35,166 nt of DNA from an uncultured Collinsella sp. (GTDB taxonomy: Bacteria > Actinomycetota > Coriobacteriia > Coriobacteriales > Coriobacteriaceae): NCBI GenBank assembly GCA_900541195.1, contig UQIY01000023.1, positions 1-35,166 on the forward strand. The letters are read 5' to 3'. Below, in pieces: positions 22,162 through 31,201 of this stretch. The first letter of the stretch is position 1. Each line of letters begins with the position of its first letter. The notes under the pieces were generated by a model, which saw only the letters and a program-made list of their open reading frames with translations, ran no database searches and was not told the origin of the DNA. The translations under genes were made by a program, and so were the position numbers.

Positions 22162-23295
22162 ATGTACATTTCCACACATCAGGCTCTACTCGACTTTTGC
22201 CAGCGCGCCCGTGAGTTCGACGCGATTGCCGTCGATACCGAGTTTTTGCGCGAGCGCACATTCCACCCGCGCCTGTGCTTGGTTCAGATTGCCACCCCTG
22301 CCGAGAGCGTAGCGGTCGACCCTCTGGTGATCGACGACCTCTCGCCGCTGGCCGAGCTTATGGCCGACGAGAGCGTGACCAAGGTCTTCCACGCGTGCTC
22401 GCAGGATATGGAGGTCATGCTCCATACCGTGGGCGTGCTGCCACGACCGATTTTCGATACGCAGGTCGCCGCCGCCTTTTTGGGCGAGCGCCAGCAGATT
22501 TCGTATGGCGCGCTTGTTCAGACGTTCTGCGGCGTATCGCTGCCCAAGACCGAGTCGCTGACCGACTGGTCGCGCCGCCCGCTGACCGATAAGCAGATTG
22601 AGTATGCGATCGATGACGTCAAGTACCTGATCGTCGCCTATACCGAGATGATGAGCCGCCTGCGCGAGCTGGGCCGTGTGGGCTGGGTGCTCGACGAGCT
22701 GCGCCCGCTAGCTGACGAGTCGCACTATCGCGCCGATCGCCACGAGGCGTTCCGCAAGGTCAAGCGCATCAATTCGTGCAGCCGTCACCAGTTGGGCATC
22801 GCGCGCGAGCTCGCCGCCTGGCGCGAGGACCGCGCCGAGCGCCGTAACATCCCGCGCAAGTGGGTCATGTCCGACGACACGCTGCTTGCGCTCGTTAAGC
22901 GCAATCCCGTGCGCGTTGAGGAGTTCCGTAGCATTCGCGGTACCGATCAGTTGGGGGAGCGCGACGTGGACGGTGCGCTCATGGCCATCAAGCGCGGCGC
23001 GAGCTGCCCGCACGATCGCCTGCCGCTCATGGTGCGCGGGCATCGCCAGATTTCGCCGGAGTTGGAGAGCGTGACGGACCTGATGTATGCGCTCATTCGC
23101 CTGGTTGCCGAGCGCTCTGGCGTGGCGACCTCGGTCATCGCCTCGCGCGATGACCTGGCCGACTATATTGAGCATCCCGAGCAGAGCCCCTTGCGCGAAG
23201 GCTGGCGCTTTGAGCTTGTGGGCTCGCGCCTGGACGATCTGCTTTCCGGCAATATGGGGTTGACGGTGAAGGACGGAAAAATCGAATTGCTGTAA
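22162..23295 (+). CDS. rnd: Ribonuclease D family 3'-5' exonuclease with HRDC domain
   Basis: This 377-residue enzyme trims 3' ends of stable RNAs such as tRNA. The DEDD exonuclease domain (~1-190) shows Exo I AVDTEFLRE (Asp25, Glu27), Exo II KVFHACSQDMEVM and Exo III YAIDDVKYLIVAY. HRDC-type helical domains follow (~210-290 and beyond, with QLGIARELAAWREDRAERRNIPRKWVMSD). The ATG at 22162 begins MYISTHQALLDF, the normal RNase D start, and is preferred over a GTG at 22126. A TATAGT -10-like box lies at 22094-22099. It is divergent from the lipid kinase gene. Confidence 0.93.
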   Translation: MYISTHQALLDFCQRAREFDAIAVDTEFLRERTFHPRLCLVQIATPAESVAVDPLVIDDLSPLAELMADESVTKVFHACSQDMEVMLHTVGVLPRPIFDTQVAAAFLGERQQISYGALVQTFCGVSLPKTESLTDWSRRPLTDKQIEYAIDDVKYLIVAYTEMMSRLRELGRVGWVLDELRPLADESHYRADRHEAFRKVKRINSCSRHQLGIARELAAWREDRAERRNIPRKWVMSDDTLLALVKRNPVRVEEFRSIRGTDQLGERDVDGALMAIKRGASCPHDRLPLMVRGHRQISPELESVTDLMYALIRLVAERSGVATSVIASRDDLADYIEHPEQSPLREGWRFELVGSRLDDLLSGNMGLTVKDGKIELL

Positions 23296-23359
23296 GGAAG
23301 CCTAGCCGCTTGAGTGGGTAGAATGCCTCCAACGTGTAACTCGATTCGGAGGAATTCGC

Positions 23360-24064
23360 ATGCCTTATTACTATGGATACGGCTTTGGCATCGACCCGCT
23401 GTACCTGCTGGTTGTTCTTGTCTGCACGGTGCTTGGCCTTGCCGCACAGAACTATATCAACTCGACGTACAAAACCTGGTCCAAGGTTCGCTCGGACGGC
23501 GATACGGGTGCCACGGTCGCTCGCCGCATGCTCGATGCCAACGGTTGTAACGCCGTGGGTATCAAGGGTGTCGCTGGCGAGCTCACCGACCATTACAACC
23601 CGCAGGACAACAACCTGTACCTCTCTGATGCCAACCGTTCGGGCGGATCGGTCGCAAGCGTTGCCGTGGCCTGCCATGAGGCGGGCCATGCCGCCCAGCG
23701 TCAAAGCGGCTACGCCATGATGAAGGTGCGCACCGCCCTGGTCCCGGTCGTTAACTTTACCCAGAACACCTGGACCATCGTGCTACTCATGGGCCTGTTT
23801 ATGAACATCGCGGGGCTTACGACCCTCGCGTTGATTTTCTTCTCGTTTAGCGTGCTGTTCCAACTCGTTACGTTGCCTGTTGAGATTGACGCCAGCCGAC
23901 GTGCTGTGGCGTACATCGAGCAGTCGGGTATGAGTTCCAAGCAGGTCAACGGCGCCAAGAAGGTGCTGACGGCAGCCGCACTTACCTATGTTGCTGCAGC
24001 TCTCACCTCGATTATTCAGCTGCTCTATCTTATGGCTCGCTACAACAGAAACTCCAACCGATAA
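23360..24064 (+). CDS. Zinc metallopeptidase, YugP type
   Basis: The 234-residue membrane protein has a N-terminal helix (LYLLVVLVCTVLGLAAQ), the zinc-binding HEAGHA motif (His106, Glu107, His110) in VAVACHEAGHAAQRQ, two adjacent hydrophobic hairpins (~130-175), the segment LPVEIDASRRAV typical of the family, and a C-terminal helix. Members are called YugP or neutral zinc metallopeptidase, with no well-defined substrate. SD GGAGGAATTCGC precedes the ATG. A TAGAAT -10 box (23319-23324) is just upstream, so it is likely transcribed alone. Confidence 0.9.
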   Translation: MPYYYGYGFGIDPLYLLVVLVCTVLGLAAQNYINSTYKTWSKVRSDGDTGATVARRMLDANGCNAVGIKGVAGELTDHYNPQDNNLYLSDANRSGGSVASVAVACHEAGHAAQRQSGYAMMKVRTALVPVVNFTQNTWTIVLLMGLFMNIAGLTTLALIFFSFSVLFQLVTLPVEIDASRRAVAYIEQSGMSSKQVNGAKKVLTAAALTYVAAALTSIIQLLYLMARYNRNSNR

Positions 24065-24080
24065 CAAATTGGGTCGCTGG

Positions 24081-24110
24081 GCGCCGCGGGGATTCGTGTC
24101 CCCGCGGCGC
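24081..24110 (+). terminator. Hairpin terminator after the YugP gene
   Basis: GCGCCGCGGGG and CCCCGCGGCGC form a perfect 11-bp stem around an 8-base loop, 16 bases after the stop. The following sequence, TGTACTATG, is not a strong U tract. Confidence 0.7.
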
Positions 24111-24179
24111 TGTACTATGTGTTGGACTTGAATTTGCGCAGGGCCGAAGCCCTTGTGCACGATGACGAAAGGAGGCTGC

Positions 24180-25631
24180 GTGGCAGGCTGGAATCTAACC
24201 GGCAATGCCGTTTCCGCCGAGTTTGACGGTTCGGATGAGCAGGAGCGCAAGGAGCTCAGCGTGAGCCAGGCGGTGGAGATCGCCGCCGGTGCGCTCGATG
24301 CCATTCCGCAGCTGAGTGTCCTGGGCGAGGTCACGGGTTTCCGTGGTCCCAACGCCCGAAGCGGCCACTGCTACTTCCAGATTAAAGACGACTCGGCCGC
24401 CGTCGACTGCATCATCTGGAAGGGCGCCTATCTCAAGCGTACCTTCGATCTGCGCGACGGCATGCAGGTAAGCTTTAAGGGCAGCTTCAATCTCTATAAG
24501 GCCACGGGCCGCATGAGCTTCGTCGCCCGCTCGTTCTCGCTGGCGGGGGAGGGCTTGCTGCGTCAGCAGGTGGCTCAGTTGGCCGAAAAGCTGCGTCGCG
24601 AGGGCCTGATGGACGAAGCACGCAAGCGCCGCATTCCGGTGTTTTGCTCGCGTGTGGCGGTCGTCACCTCGCTTTCGGGTGCCGTAATCGACGACGTTAA
24701 GCGCACATTGCGCCGTCGCAACCCGCTCGTCGAGCTTGTCTGCGTGGGCGCAAAGGTCCAGGGCGAGGGTGCGCCGACAGAGCTTATTGAAGGCTTGCGC
24801 CGCGCCGCTGCCATTACGCCAGCGCCCGACTGTATTTTGCTCGTGCGTGGTGGCGGTTCCTTCGAGGACCTCATGACCTTTAACGACGAGGAGCTTGCCC
24901 GCGCGGTGGCGGCTTGCCCTGTGCCCGTGGTGACCGGCATTGGCCATGAGCCCGATACCTCGATTTGCGACATGGTGAGCGACCGCCGCGCCTCCACGCC
25001 CACGGCGGCGGCCGAATCGGTGGCGCCGGCCATGACGGAGTTGGCCGATGTGCTCGAGGCGCGCCATCAGCGTCTGGGTGCCGCGATGGCATCGATGATT
25101 GGGTCGGCCCAGGTCGACCTGGAGATGCTCGATCAGCGTGGCCGTCGTTCCTGGGATACCTATACGGCTCGCTTGGGCGACGCGCTCGATGCGGCCGCAT
25201 GCCGCCCGTGTCTCAACGATCCGACATTTATGGTCGAGCGTCGTGAGTCAGAGCTTGCCTTGACGGCCGATCGTTTGTCCGGTGCCATAACGCGCTCGGT
25301 CGGGGCGTTCCGATCCAGCTTTGAACGCCTGCCCGAGCGTCTGGCTACAAGCACCTCGGGACTCGATGGCAAGCGCCATGCGCTCACGCTTGCGAGTTCC
25401 CGTCTGGAGCATCAGGGACGTACGATGCTCAGCAAACCCGCGTCCGACCTGGGCCGAGCTGCTGCGTCGCTCGATGCCCTGTCGCCGCTCAAGGTGCTTG
25501 CCCGTGGCTATTCCATCGCATACAGCGATGATGGTGTGGCTACGAGCGCCAAGACCTTTAAGCCCGGCGACGCCATCCGCGTGCGCATGGCAGACGGCAA
25601 CGTGGCAGCAACGGTCAATACGGTCGAGTAG
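24180..25631 (+). CDS. xseA: Exodeoxyribonuclease VII large subunit
   Basis: XseA is the catalytic subunit of ExoVII, which degrades single-stranded DNA from both ends. The ~483-residue protein has an N-terminal OB fold (LSVLGEVTGFRGPNARSGHCYFQIKD, SFVARSFSLAGEG), the conserved catalytic region VAVVTSLSGAVIDDVKRTLRRRNP, LLVRGGGSFEDLMTFNDEELARAVAACPVPVVTGIGHEPDTSICD and DRRASTPTAAAE, and a helical C-terminus ending LKVLARGYSIAY. GTG at 24180 is chosen because AAAGGAGG lies five bases upstream; an earlier in-frame start at 24153 lacks an SD. xseB follows after 42 bases. Confidence 0.97.
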   Translation: MAGWNLTGNAVSAEFDGSDEQERKELSVSQAVEIAAGALDAIPQLSVLGEVTGFRGPNARSGHCYFQIKDDSAAVDCIIWKGAYLKRTFDLRDGMQVSFKGSFNLYKATGRMSFVARSFSLAGEGLLRQQVAQLAEKLRREGLMDEARKRRIPVFCSRVAVVTSLSGAVIDDVKRTLRRRNPLVELVCVGAKVQGEGAPTELIEGLRRAAAITPAPDCILLVRGGGSFEDLMTFNDEELARAVAACPVPVVTGIGHEPDTSICDMVSDRRASTPTAAAESVAPAMTELADVLEARHQRLGAAMASMIGSAQVDLEMLDQRGRRSWDTYTARLGDALDAAACRPCLNDPTFMVERRESELALTADRLSGAITRSVGAFRSSFERLPERLATSTSGLDGKRHALTLASSRLEHQGRTMLSKPASDLGRAAASLDALSPLKVLARGYSIAYSDDGVATSAKTFKPGDAIRVRMADGNVAATVNTVE

Positions 25632-25673
25632 ACCGCGTTTCATAGCGATAAACCTTTAGGAAAGGAAACAGAT

Positions 25674-25940
25674 ATGGCAGAGAAGACCCCGATCGAGCAG
25701 CTTACGTACAAGCAGGCTTCGCAGGAGTTGGAGCTCATCATCCGCAGCTTGGAGTCGGGCGATATGGAGCTTGAGGAGTCGCTCGAGAGCTATACCCGCG
25801 GCGTAGAGCTCCTCAAGAGCCTGCGTACTCGCTTGTCCGATGCCGAGCAGAAGGTCTCGGTGCTCCTTAAGGACGTCGACGGCAACGACGTGCTCGCCGA
25901 CGGCGAGGCCGCCAACACGGACGACAACCTCTCGTTCTAA
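25674..25940 (+). CDS. xseB: Exodeoxyribonuclease VII small subunit
   Basis: The 88-residue acidic helical protein binds along the long helix of XseA. It has the family core LTYKQASQELELIIRSLESGDMELEESLESYTRGVELLK, then a short tail (DVDGNDVLADGEAANTDDN) that is longer and more acidic than in many relatives. SD AGGAAAGGAAACAG precedes the ATG. It is in operon with xseA and the HIT gene. Confidence 0.96.
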   Translation: MAEKTPIEQLTYKQASQELELIIRSLESGDMELEESLESYTRGVELLKSLRTRLSDAEQKVSVLLKDVDGNDVLADGEAANTDDNLSF

Positions 25941-25989
25941 CCACTCCGACCAAATATAATTACCTTGGTCTGTGAGAAAGGAACCAACC

Positions 25990-26325
25990 ATGTGCGATTG
26001 CATCTTCTGCAAAATTGCCAACCACGAGATCCCCTCGACCGTTGTCTATGAGGACGACCAGGTCATCGCCTTCGACGACCTCAACCCCCAGGCGCCGGTT
26101 CACACGCTCGTGATCCCCAAGAAGCACTACAGTGACATCGCCGACAACGTACCTGCCGAGACCATGGGCGCCATGGCCCACGCCATCCAGGAGGTCGCCA
26201 AGGTCAAGGGCTTGGAGGACGGTTTCCGCGTCATCTCCAACAAGGGCGTCAACGCCGGCCAGACCGTCATGCACTTCCACATGCACGTTCTCGGCGGCAA
26301 GAGCCTGGGCGAGAACCTCATCTGA
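25990..26325 (+). CDS. HIT family (HinT-like) nucleotide-binding protein
   Basis: The 111-residue cytosolic protein belongs to the histidine-triad family, which hydrolyses nucleoside phosphoramidates and acyl-adenylates. It begins CIFCKIANHEIPSTVVYEDDQVIAF, the normal HinT start with its CxxC pair, and ends with the triad HFHMHVLGG (His95, His97, His99). An earlier in-frame start at 25972 has no SD; the ATG at 25990 follows AGAAAGGAACC. It lies 49 bases after xseB, probably in the same transcript. Confidence 0.95.
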   Translation: MCDCIFCKIANHEIPSTVVYEDDQVIAFDDLNPQAPVHTLVIPKKHYSDIADNVPAETMGAMAHAIQEVAKVKGLEDGFRVISNKGVNAGQTVMHFHMHVLGGKSLGENLI

Positions 26326-26366
26326 GGGCGCGTAGCCCGTCGACTTGGCTGCCTTTGGAGTAATCT

Positions 26367-27257
26367 ATGCAGCTTTCTCAACTCGAATACCTTCAAGCCG
26401 TAGCGAACTATGGCGGCGTGCGCAAAGCGGCTCGCGCCGTTCACGTGAGTCCGCAGGCCGTTTCGTCGGCAATAAAAAAGTTGGAATCTGAGTATCAGAT
26501 TGTTTTGCTCGACCGATCGGCGGGGGAGGCTGTTTTGTCTCCGGCGGGCAGAGAATTTGCGCATCGTGCACGCGTGATCCTGGCGCAAGTCGACGATCTC
26601 AAAAAGTACGCTCAATCGGGGAACGGCGGCGTTTCGCCCGACGGCCATTTCCGTCTTTACGCCCCCTGTCTTCACGGGCGGGGGCGTCTTTTTTCCGAAA
26701 ACTGGTACGACTCGTTTGAAAGCTCGCACCCTCAGATTCACCTTGATGTTTGGCATCAGCCAACGGCTACATGCTTTGAATCACTTGTGCTTGGCATTTC
26801 GGATGCGGCCATCTCATTTGAGGAACCAAGGGACAGTGTCCTTTCTTCGAAATACTTGGGTGAAAAGGAGCTCAAGGTTCTTTCGTGCCCAGCGGGTCAT
26901 CAATCTGTGGGTGCTATGACCGTTCGTGAGTTACTGGGCGGCAGGTTAGCTGTTCCCATTAATTTGTCGCCCTGTCTCAATGCGATCAATCAATGCCCCG
27001 AAGCTCAGCTGGTTAATTTCCGCTTCCGCGACGTCGAATACGGAAACAGAGCGCAGGCTGAGTTTCTTCAAGCCGGGGGATTGATATTGAGCTTTTCTGG
27101 CTCTTCTCTCGCATCAGATGGACTGGAAGTGAGCGAGTGTTCCATTGAAGGCTCGCATGACGTAGCCTTGCCCATCTACTTTTGCTATCGACAAAATGCC
27201 TGGACCGATCGACACCAGACGGTTTTCCTTCACCTATTGCGTCATCTCGCTTCGTGA
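26367..27257 (+). CDS. LysR family transcriptional regulator
   Basis: The 296-residue protein has a LysR winged helix (residues 1-62: LSQLEYLQAVANYGGVRKAARAVHVSPQAVSSAIKKLE), a linker helix, and a ligand-binding domain (~90-296). The ligand is not predictable. It is followed, in the same direction, by an MFS transporter gene that it may control. Base composition is visibly more AT-rich than in flanking housekeeping genes, for both this gene and the transporter, hinting at later acquisition. SD TTTGGAG precedes the ATG. Confidence 0.92.
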   Translation: MQLSQLEYLQAVANYGGVRKAARAVHVSPQAVSSAIKKLESEYQIVLLDRSAGEAVLSPAGREFAHRARVILAQVDDLKKYAQSGNGGVSPDGHFRLYAPCLHGRGRLFSENWYDSFESSHPQIHLDVWHQPTATCFESLVLGISDAAISFEEPRDSVLSSKYLGEKELKVLSCPAGHQSVGAMTVRELLGGRLAVPINLSPCLNAINQCPEAQLVNFRFRDVEYGNRAQAEFLQAGGLILSFSGSSLASDGLEVSECSIEGSHDVALPIYFCYRQNAWTDRHQTVFLHLLRHLAS

Positions 27258-27296
27258 GGCCATTTGGCCTCGTGGCGTCAAGTGAATGTTGACGCC
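27256..27296 (+). terminator. Hairpins ending the LysR gene
   Basis: GAGGCCATTTGGCCTC, a perfect palindrome over the stop codon, is followed by GGCGTCAA/TTGACGCC (27274-27296, 8-bp stem, 7-base loop) and CTTGT. The second hairpin looks like a weak terminator. Confidence 0.6.
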
Positions 27297-27376
27297 TTGT
27301 AACACATGACTGACGGCTTTGCCCTCATGCTTTTCCAAGATTTCGGCTTGGGTTATTGGCTCTTGGAGGGCGGAAC

Positions 27377-28537
27377 ATGAAAAATCGTACGGTTTTGCTT
27401 TATATGACGTTCGTTTTCCTGTCGAACTTCAGCACCATCTTGTATTTCCTAACTGTCTACCTTGAGTTCGTCGGACTTTCGATGGCAGCGATTTCTAGCA
27501 TGATGATTGCATATCAAGTGAGCAAGTTCATCCTTGAAGTTCCCACTGGCTATATTGCTGATAGGTTTGGACGAAAGACAAGTGGTCTCGTTGGCGTCGT
27601 GGGGATGCTTGGATACTACGCCGCCCTGCTTCTCGTCCGTTCTCCTCTGCTTTTAATCGGCGCGTTTGCTCTCAAAGGTTTTGCCGTTGCATGTGTGAGC
27701 GGATCCATCGAAGCGATTTACATTGACAGCGTCTCTCAGGACCAGCTCGTAAGACTTAATGTCTTTGAGCGATTTGTTTTCTATGCCTCTTATGCCATCT
27801 CCTCTTGCGTGGGCGGTTTCATTTCGTCTGTCGGTGCATATCTCATTGGTCTTTCGGCAGATATCATCGCAATGGTGTTGACGTTGGTTGTCGTTGTCTG
27901 CATTCCTGAGATGCGAAGAGGGGGCACTGCGGGGGCACCCGAGCGTGGAATTAGCCCGAAGATGATCGGTGCCGCTATTGCGTGTAATGGCATTCTTCGT
28001 TCAGCGTTCATCATGGACTGTTCTCAGGCATTTGCTTTTGTCGCCCTGGAAGACTTTTTCTCACTGCTGCTTGCGGGTCGCGGAATGAATGCCGTCGCTT
28101 CGGGTGCGACCATTGCGGTCCAGCTCCTTGCCTCGGCCTCCATGGGGCTTATTGTGCCCAGTGTGATTGCTCATGTCGACAAGGGCCGTTTTGCGCGTAT
28201 TTGCGGCATCATTCGCTTAGTATTGACAGCTTTGTTTTTGATCCCCCTTACTCCGGCTAATTTGCTGCCCGTGTTCTATGTGCTGCAGACGGTTACGTAC
28301 TCGTTGTTTGCCCCAATCAAATACTCAGTTTTCCAAAATGCTGCCGATTCATCGATGCGCTGTTCACTGATTTCGGTTCAAAGCCAGATGGTGGCGGTGG
28401 GTGCTGTTCTTTTCTATCTGCTCAACGCTGTGTTGAGTAGCGTTGTAGGCATTCGAGTCGTATTGCTTGTTGCGCTCGGGATTTCTTCCTTGGTGTATAT
28501 CCCCGCGCTCTTTCGTCTTACAAGTCAAAGGCCGTGA
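27377..28537 (+). CDS. Major facilitator superfamily transporter
   Basis: The 386-residue protein has about 12 hydrophobic segments and the MFS loop 2-3 signature as GYIADRFGRKTSG after helix 2 (FILEVPT). The first half has YQVSKFILEVPTGYIADRFGRK, a start shared with small-molecule exporters and with uncharacterised Gram-positive MFS proteins. The ATG at 27377 has GGAGGGCGG upstream; a start at 27356 is less likely. It lies 119 bases after the LysR gene, separated by hairpins, and ends at a strong terminator. The substrate is unknown. Confidence 0.9.
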   Translation: MKNRTVLLYMTFVFLSNFSTILYFLTVYLEFVGLSMAAISSMMIAYQVSKFILEVPTGYIADRFGRKTSGLVGVVGMLGYYAALLLVRSPLLLIGAFALKGFAVACVSGSIEAIYIDSVSQDQLVRLNVFERFVFYASYAISSCVGGFISSVGAYLIGLSADIIAMVLTLVVVVCIPEMRRGGTAGAPERGISPKMIGAAIACNGILRSAFIMDCSQAFAFVALEDFFSLLLAGRGMNAVASGATIAVQLLASASMGLIVPSVIAHVDKGRFARICGIIRLVLTALFLIPLTPANLLPVFYVLQTVTYSLFAPIKYSVFQNAADSSMRCSLISVQSQMVAVGAVLFYLLNAVLSSVVGIRVVLLVALGISSLVYIPALFRLTSQRP

Positions 28538-28570
28538 GTATTTGGACACCGATAACTTATATATCAACGC

Positions 28571-28604
28571 AATAAACCCGAGCGCGAGGGCGTTTGGGTT
28601 TATT
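28571..28604. terminator. Intrinsic terminator after the MFS gene
   Basis: AATAAACCC and GGGTTTATT form a 9-bp stem, with further pairing inside, followed by ATTG. It separates the MFS gene from the acetate kinase genes. Confidence 0.8.
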
Positions 28605-28657
28605 ATTGAAGCGTATGTAACCTGGCGGCGCCACACCGCCTGTTAGTAGGGAGACAC

Positions 28658-29836
28658 ATGAACGTTCTGGTCGTCAACGCAGGATCTTCGACGCTTAAGT
28701 ATCAGGTCATCGATACCAAGTCCCACAAGGTGTCCGCAAAGGGCTCCTGCGAGCGCGTCTGCTTTACCGGCGGTACCTTCACCCACGCTGCCAACGGTTC
28801 CAAGAAAGTGACCGAGAACATCGAGTTCCCCGACCACAAGGTCGCCATCGAGGTCGTCCTGAAGGACCTCGAGGCCAACGGCGTCAAGATCGAGGGCATC
28901 GGCCACCGTATCGTTCAGGGCGGTTGGTACTTCGGCGATTCCTCCCTCGTCGACGAGGACGTCCTCGCCAAGATCCGCGAGGTCGCTCCCCTCGCCCCGC
29001 TGCACAACAACCCCGAGGCCAACGTTATCGAGTACTGCCTGGAGCAGTATCCCGACCTGCCCAACGTCACGGTCTACGACACTGCTTTCCACTTCAATAT
29101 GCCCGAGGTCGCCAAGACCTACGCCCTGCCCAAGGACGTCTGCGACAAGCTGCACATCCGTAAGTACGGCGCCCACGGCACCAGCTACCGTTACATCTCC
29201 AAGAAGGTCGCCGAGATGACCAACGGCGAGGCTCGCAAGGTCGTCGTGTGCCATATCGGCTCCGGTGCTTCCCTGTGCGCCATCGAGGACGGCAAGTGCA
29301 TGGACACCACCATGGGTCTCACCCCGCTCGACGGCGTCATGATGGGCACCCGCTGCGGCTCCATCGACCCGGCTACCGTGTGCTACCTGCAGCGCGAGGG
29401 CGGCTACACCTTCGACGAGGTCGACGAGATGATGAACAAGAAGTCCGGCCTTTTGGCTGTGACCGGCGGCAAGACCAACGACTGCCGCAACGTCGAGGAG
29501 CTTGCCGCCGCTGGTGACCCCGATGCTCAGCTCGCCTTCGACATGTTTGTCTACAAGATTGCCGCCAAGGCTGCCGAGATGGCTACTTCTATGTGCGGTA
29601 TGGACACCCTGGTCTTTACTGCCGGTATCGGCGAGCACGCTCCGGCTGTTCGCGCCGGCGTTGCCGACCGTCTGGCCTTTATGGGCGTCAAGATGGATCA
29701 TGCCCGCAACGCCCTGCGTGGTGACGGCGCTTGGTGCCTGTCTGCCAAGGATTCCAAGGTCAAGATTTTCGTCATCCCCACGGACGAGGAGTTCATGATC
29801 GCTTCCGACGTCGAGCGCATCGTCAACGGCAAGTAA
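28658..29836 (+). CDS. ackA: Acetate kinase, first copy
   Basis: The enzyme interconverts acetyl phosphate plus ADP and acetate plus ATP. The 392-residue protein has the family start NVLVVNAGSSTLKYQ, GHRIVQGG with Arg84, PLAPLH with His116, VYDTAFH with Asp141, KYGAHGTS with catalytic His173, and FTAGIGEHAPAVR. Compared with the canonical pattern, the His after HGTS is Tyr177 (HGTSYRY) and the usual CHLGNG is CHIGSG. Both departures are absent from the second copy. The strongly biased, C-ending codons suggest high expression. SD GTAGGGAG precedes the ATG. Confidence 0.95.
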   Translation: MNVLVVNAGSSTLKYQVIDTKSHKVSAKGSCERVCFTGGTFTHAANGSKKVTENIEFPDHKVAIEVVLKDLEANGVKIEGIGHRIVQGGWYFGDSSLVDEDVLAKIREVAPLAPLHNNPEANVIEYCLEQYPDLPNVTVYDTAFHFNMPEVAKTYALPKDVCDKLHIRKYGAHGTSYRYISKKVAEMTNGEARKVVVCHIGSGASLCAIEDGKCMDTTMGLTPLDGVMMGTRCGSIDPATVCYLQREGGYTFDEVDEMMNKKSGLLAVTGGKTNDCRNVEELAAAGDPDAQLAFDMFVYKIAAKAAEMATSMCGMDTLVFTAGIGEHAPAVRAGVADRLAFMGVKMDHARNALRGDGAWCLSAKDSKVKIFVIPTDEEFMIASDVERIVNGK

Positions 29837-29840
29837 TTGC

Positions 29841-29886
29841 AAGAGGGGAGGGGCTGGACGACCGAGCGCCGTTCGGCCCCTCTTTT
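29841..29886 (+). terminator. Intrinsic terminator between the two acetate kinase genes
   Basis: AAGAGGGG and CCCCTCTT form an 8-bp stem, with CCGA/TCGG inside, followed by TTGTG. It implies that the second kinase has its own promoter. Confidence 0.75.
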
Positions 29887-29917
29887 GTGCTCGTTGGGCG
29901 AAATGCCTGATAGCTAT

Positions 29918-29934
29918 TTATCAAGTTGTGATAA
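29918..29934 (+). promoter_or_regulatory. Palindrome and candidate promoter for the second acetate kinase gene
   Basis: TTATCA-agttg-TGATAA is a 6-bp symmetric site (with AAGTT/AACTT also symmetric around it), followed by TAAAAT (29943-29948) as a possible -10. TTATCA could serve as the -35 at a 19-base spacing. The regulator is unknown. Confidence 0.4.
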
Positions 29935-30000
29935 CTTCTTATTAAAATGCGGCCGCCTTAAGGGGCCTGCGTCGACCGTATTGCACTGCAAAGGAGTCTC

Positions 30001-31179
30001 ATGAACGTACTTGTTGTCAACGCCGGCAGCTCAAGCCTTAAATATCAGCTTTTGGATACCGATACCCGCGAGGTTTTCGCCAAGGGCAACTGCGAACGCA
30101 TCGGTTCGGACATGGGCATCTTTGGCCACTCCGAGAACGGTGGCGCCAAGCAGACCGAGGAGGTCCCTTTCCCCGATCATCGCTCTGCTATCGCTCGCGT
30201 GCTCGAGGAGCTCGAGAAGACCGACTTTACGATTGATGGCATTGGGCATCGCATCGTTCAGGGCGGCTGGCACTTCGATGATTCCGCAGTTGTTGACGAC
30301 AAGGTTATGGCCAAGATTCTTGAGGTGGCACCGCTTGCTCCGCTGCACAACTACGGCGAGGCCGCGGCGATTGAGTATTGCCGTGAGAAGTATCCGGAGC
30401 TGCCCAACGTGGCGGTCTTCGACACCTCGTTCCACATGACCATGCCCGAGGTTGCCTACACCTACGCGCTGCCCAAGGACGTGTGCGACAAGTACCACGT
30501 GCGCAAGTACGGCGCCCACGGCACGAGCCACCGCTATGAGTGGATGATGGCCAAGGAGATCCTGGGTTCGCGCTGTCACCGTCTGCTTTCGTGCCATCTG
30601 GGCAACGGTGCTTCGCTCGCTGCTATCGAGGATGGCGTGTGCCGCGACACCACGATGGGTCTCACGCCGCTCGATGGCCTGATGATGGGCACCCGTTGTG
30701 GTTCCATTGACCCGGCCACCGTGTGCTACCTGCAGCGCGAGGGCGGCTACAGCTACCAGGAAGTCGATGACATGATGAACAAGCAGTCTGGTCTGCTTGC
30801 CATCTCGGGCATCTCCAACGACGCCCGCGACATCCGCACGCGCGCCTCCGAGGGCGACGAGCGCTGCCTGCTCGCCTTCGATATGTTCGCCTATAAGGCC
30901 ATGCAGCAGGCCGGTTCCATGATCGCTTCCATGGCGGGCGTGGACACCATTACCTTTACCGCCGGCATCGGCGAGAACGACTGGTCGATTCGCAAGGCCT
31001 TCTGCGACTGCTTTGAGTGGCTGGGCGTGCGCATCGACAACAACAAGAACCGCGAGGCTGTGGGCAACGGCCCGCAGGTCATCAGTGCCGCCGGTTCCGC
31101 CGTCACGGTCATGGTCATCCCCACCGACGAGGAATACATGATCGCCCACGACGTCGAGCGTCTGACCAAGAACAACTAA
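30001..31179 (+). CDS. ackA: Acetate kinase, second copy
   Basis: The 392-residue paralogue of the first kinase has the same length and the canonical active-site words HGTSHRY (His173, His177) and CHLGNGAS, with GHRIVQGG (Arg84), PLAPLH (His116) and VFDTSFH (Asp141). Both copies have Gln-Gly-Gly-Trp where many acetate kinases have His-Gly-Gly-Glu after GHR-V. It follows its own promoter region and ends at a strong terminator. With pta on the facing strand it completes acetyl-CoA to acetate conversion. Confidence 0.96.
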   Translation: MNVLVVNAGSSSLKYQLLDTDTREVFAKGNCERIGSDMGIFGHSENGGAKQTEEVPFPDHRSAIARVLEELEKTDFTIDGIGHRIVQGGWHFDDSAVVDDKVMAKILEVAPLAPLHNYGEAAAIEYCREKYPELPNVAVFDTSFHMTMPEVAYTYALPKDVCDKYHVRKYGAHGTSHRYEWMMAKEILGSRCHRLLSCHLGNGASLAAIEDGVCRDTTMGLTPLDGLMMGTRCGSIDPATVCYLQREGGYSYQEVDDMMNKQSGLLAISGISNDARDIRTRASEGDERCLLAFDMFAYKAMQQAGSMIASMAGVDTITFTAGIGENDWSIRKAFCDCFEWLGVRIDNNKNREAVGNGPQVISAAGSAVTVMVIPTDEEYMIAHDVERLTKNN

Positions 31180-31201
31180 CGCGCGCATTTGCAAGTAAAC
31201 G

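Noticed and set aside
25248..25643. Minus-strand frame opposite the 3' part of xseA
   Set aside because: Shadow of xseA without an SD or any domain.
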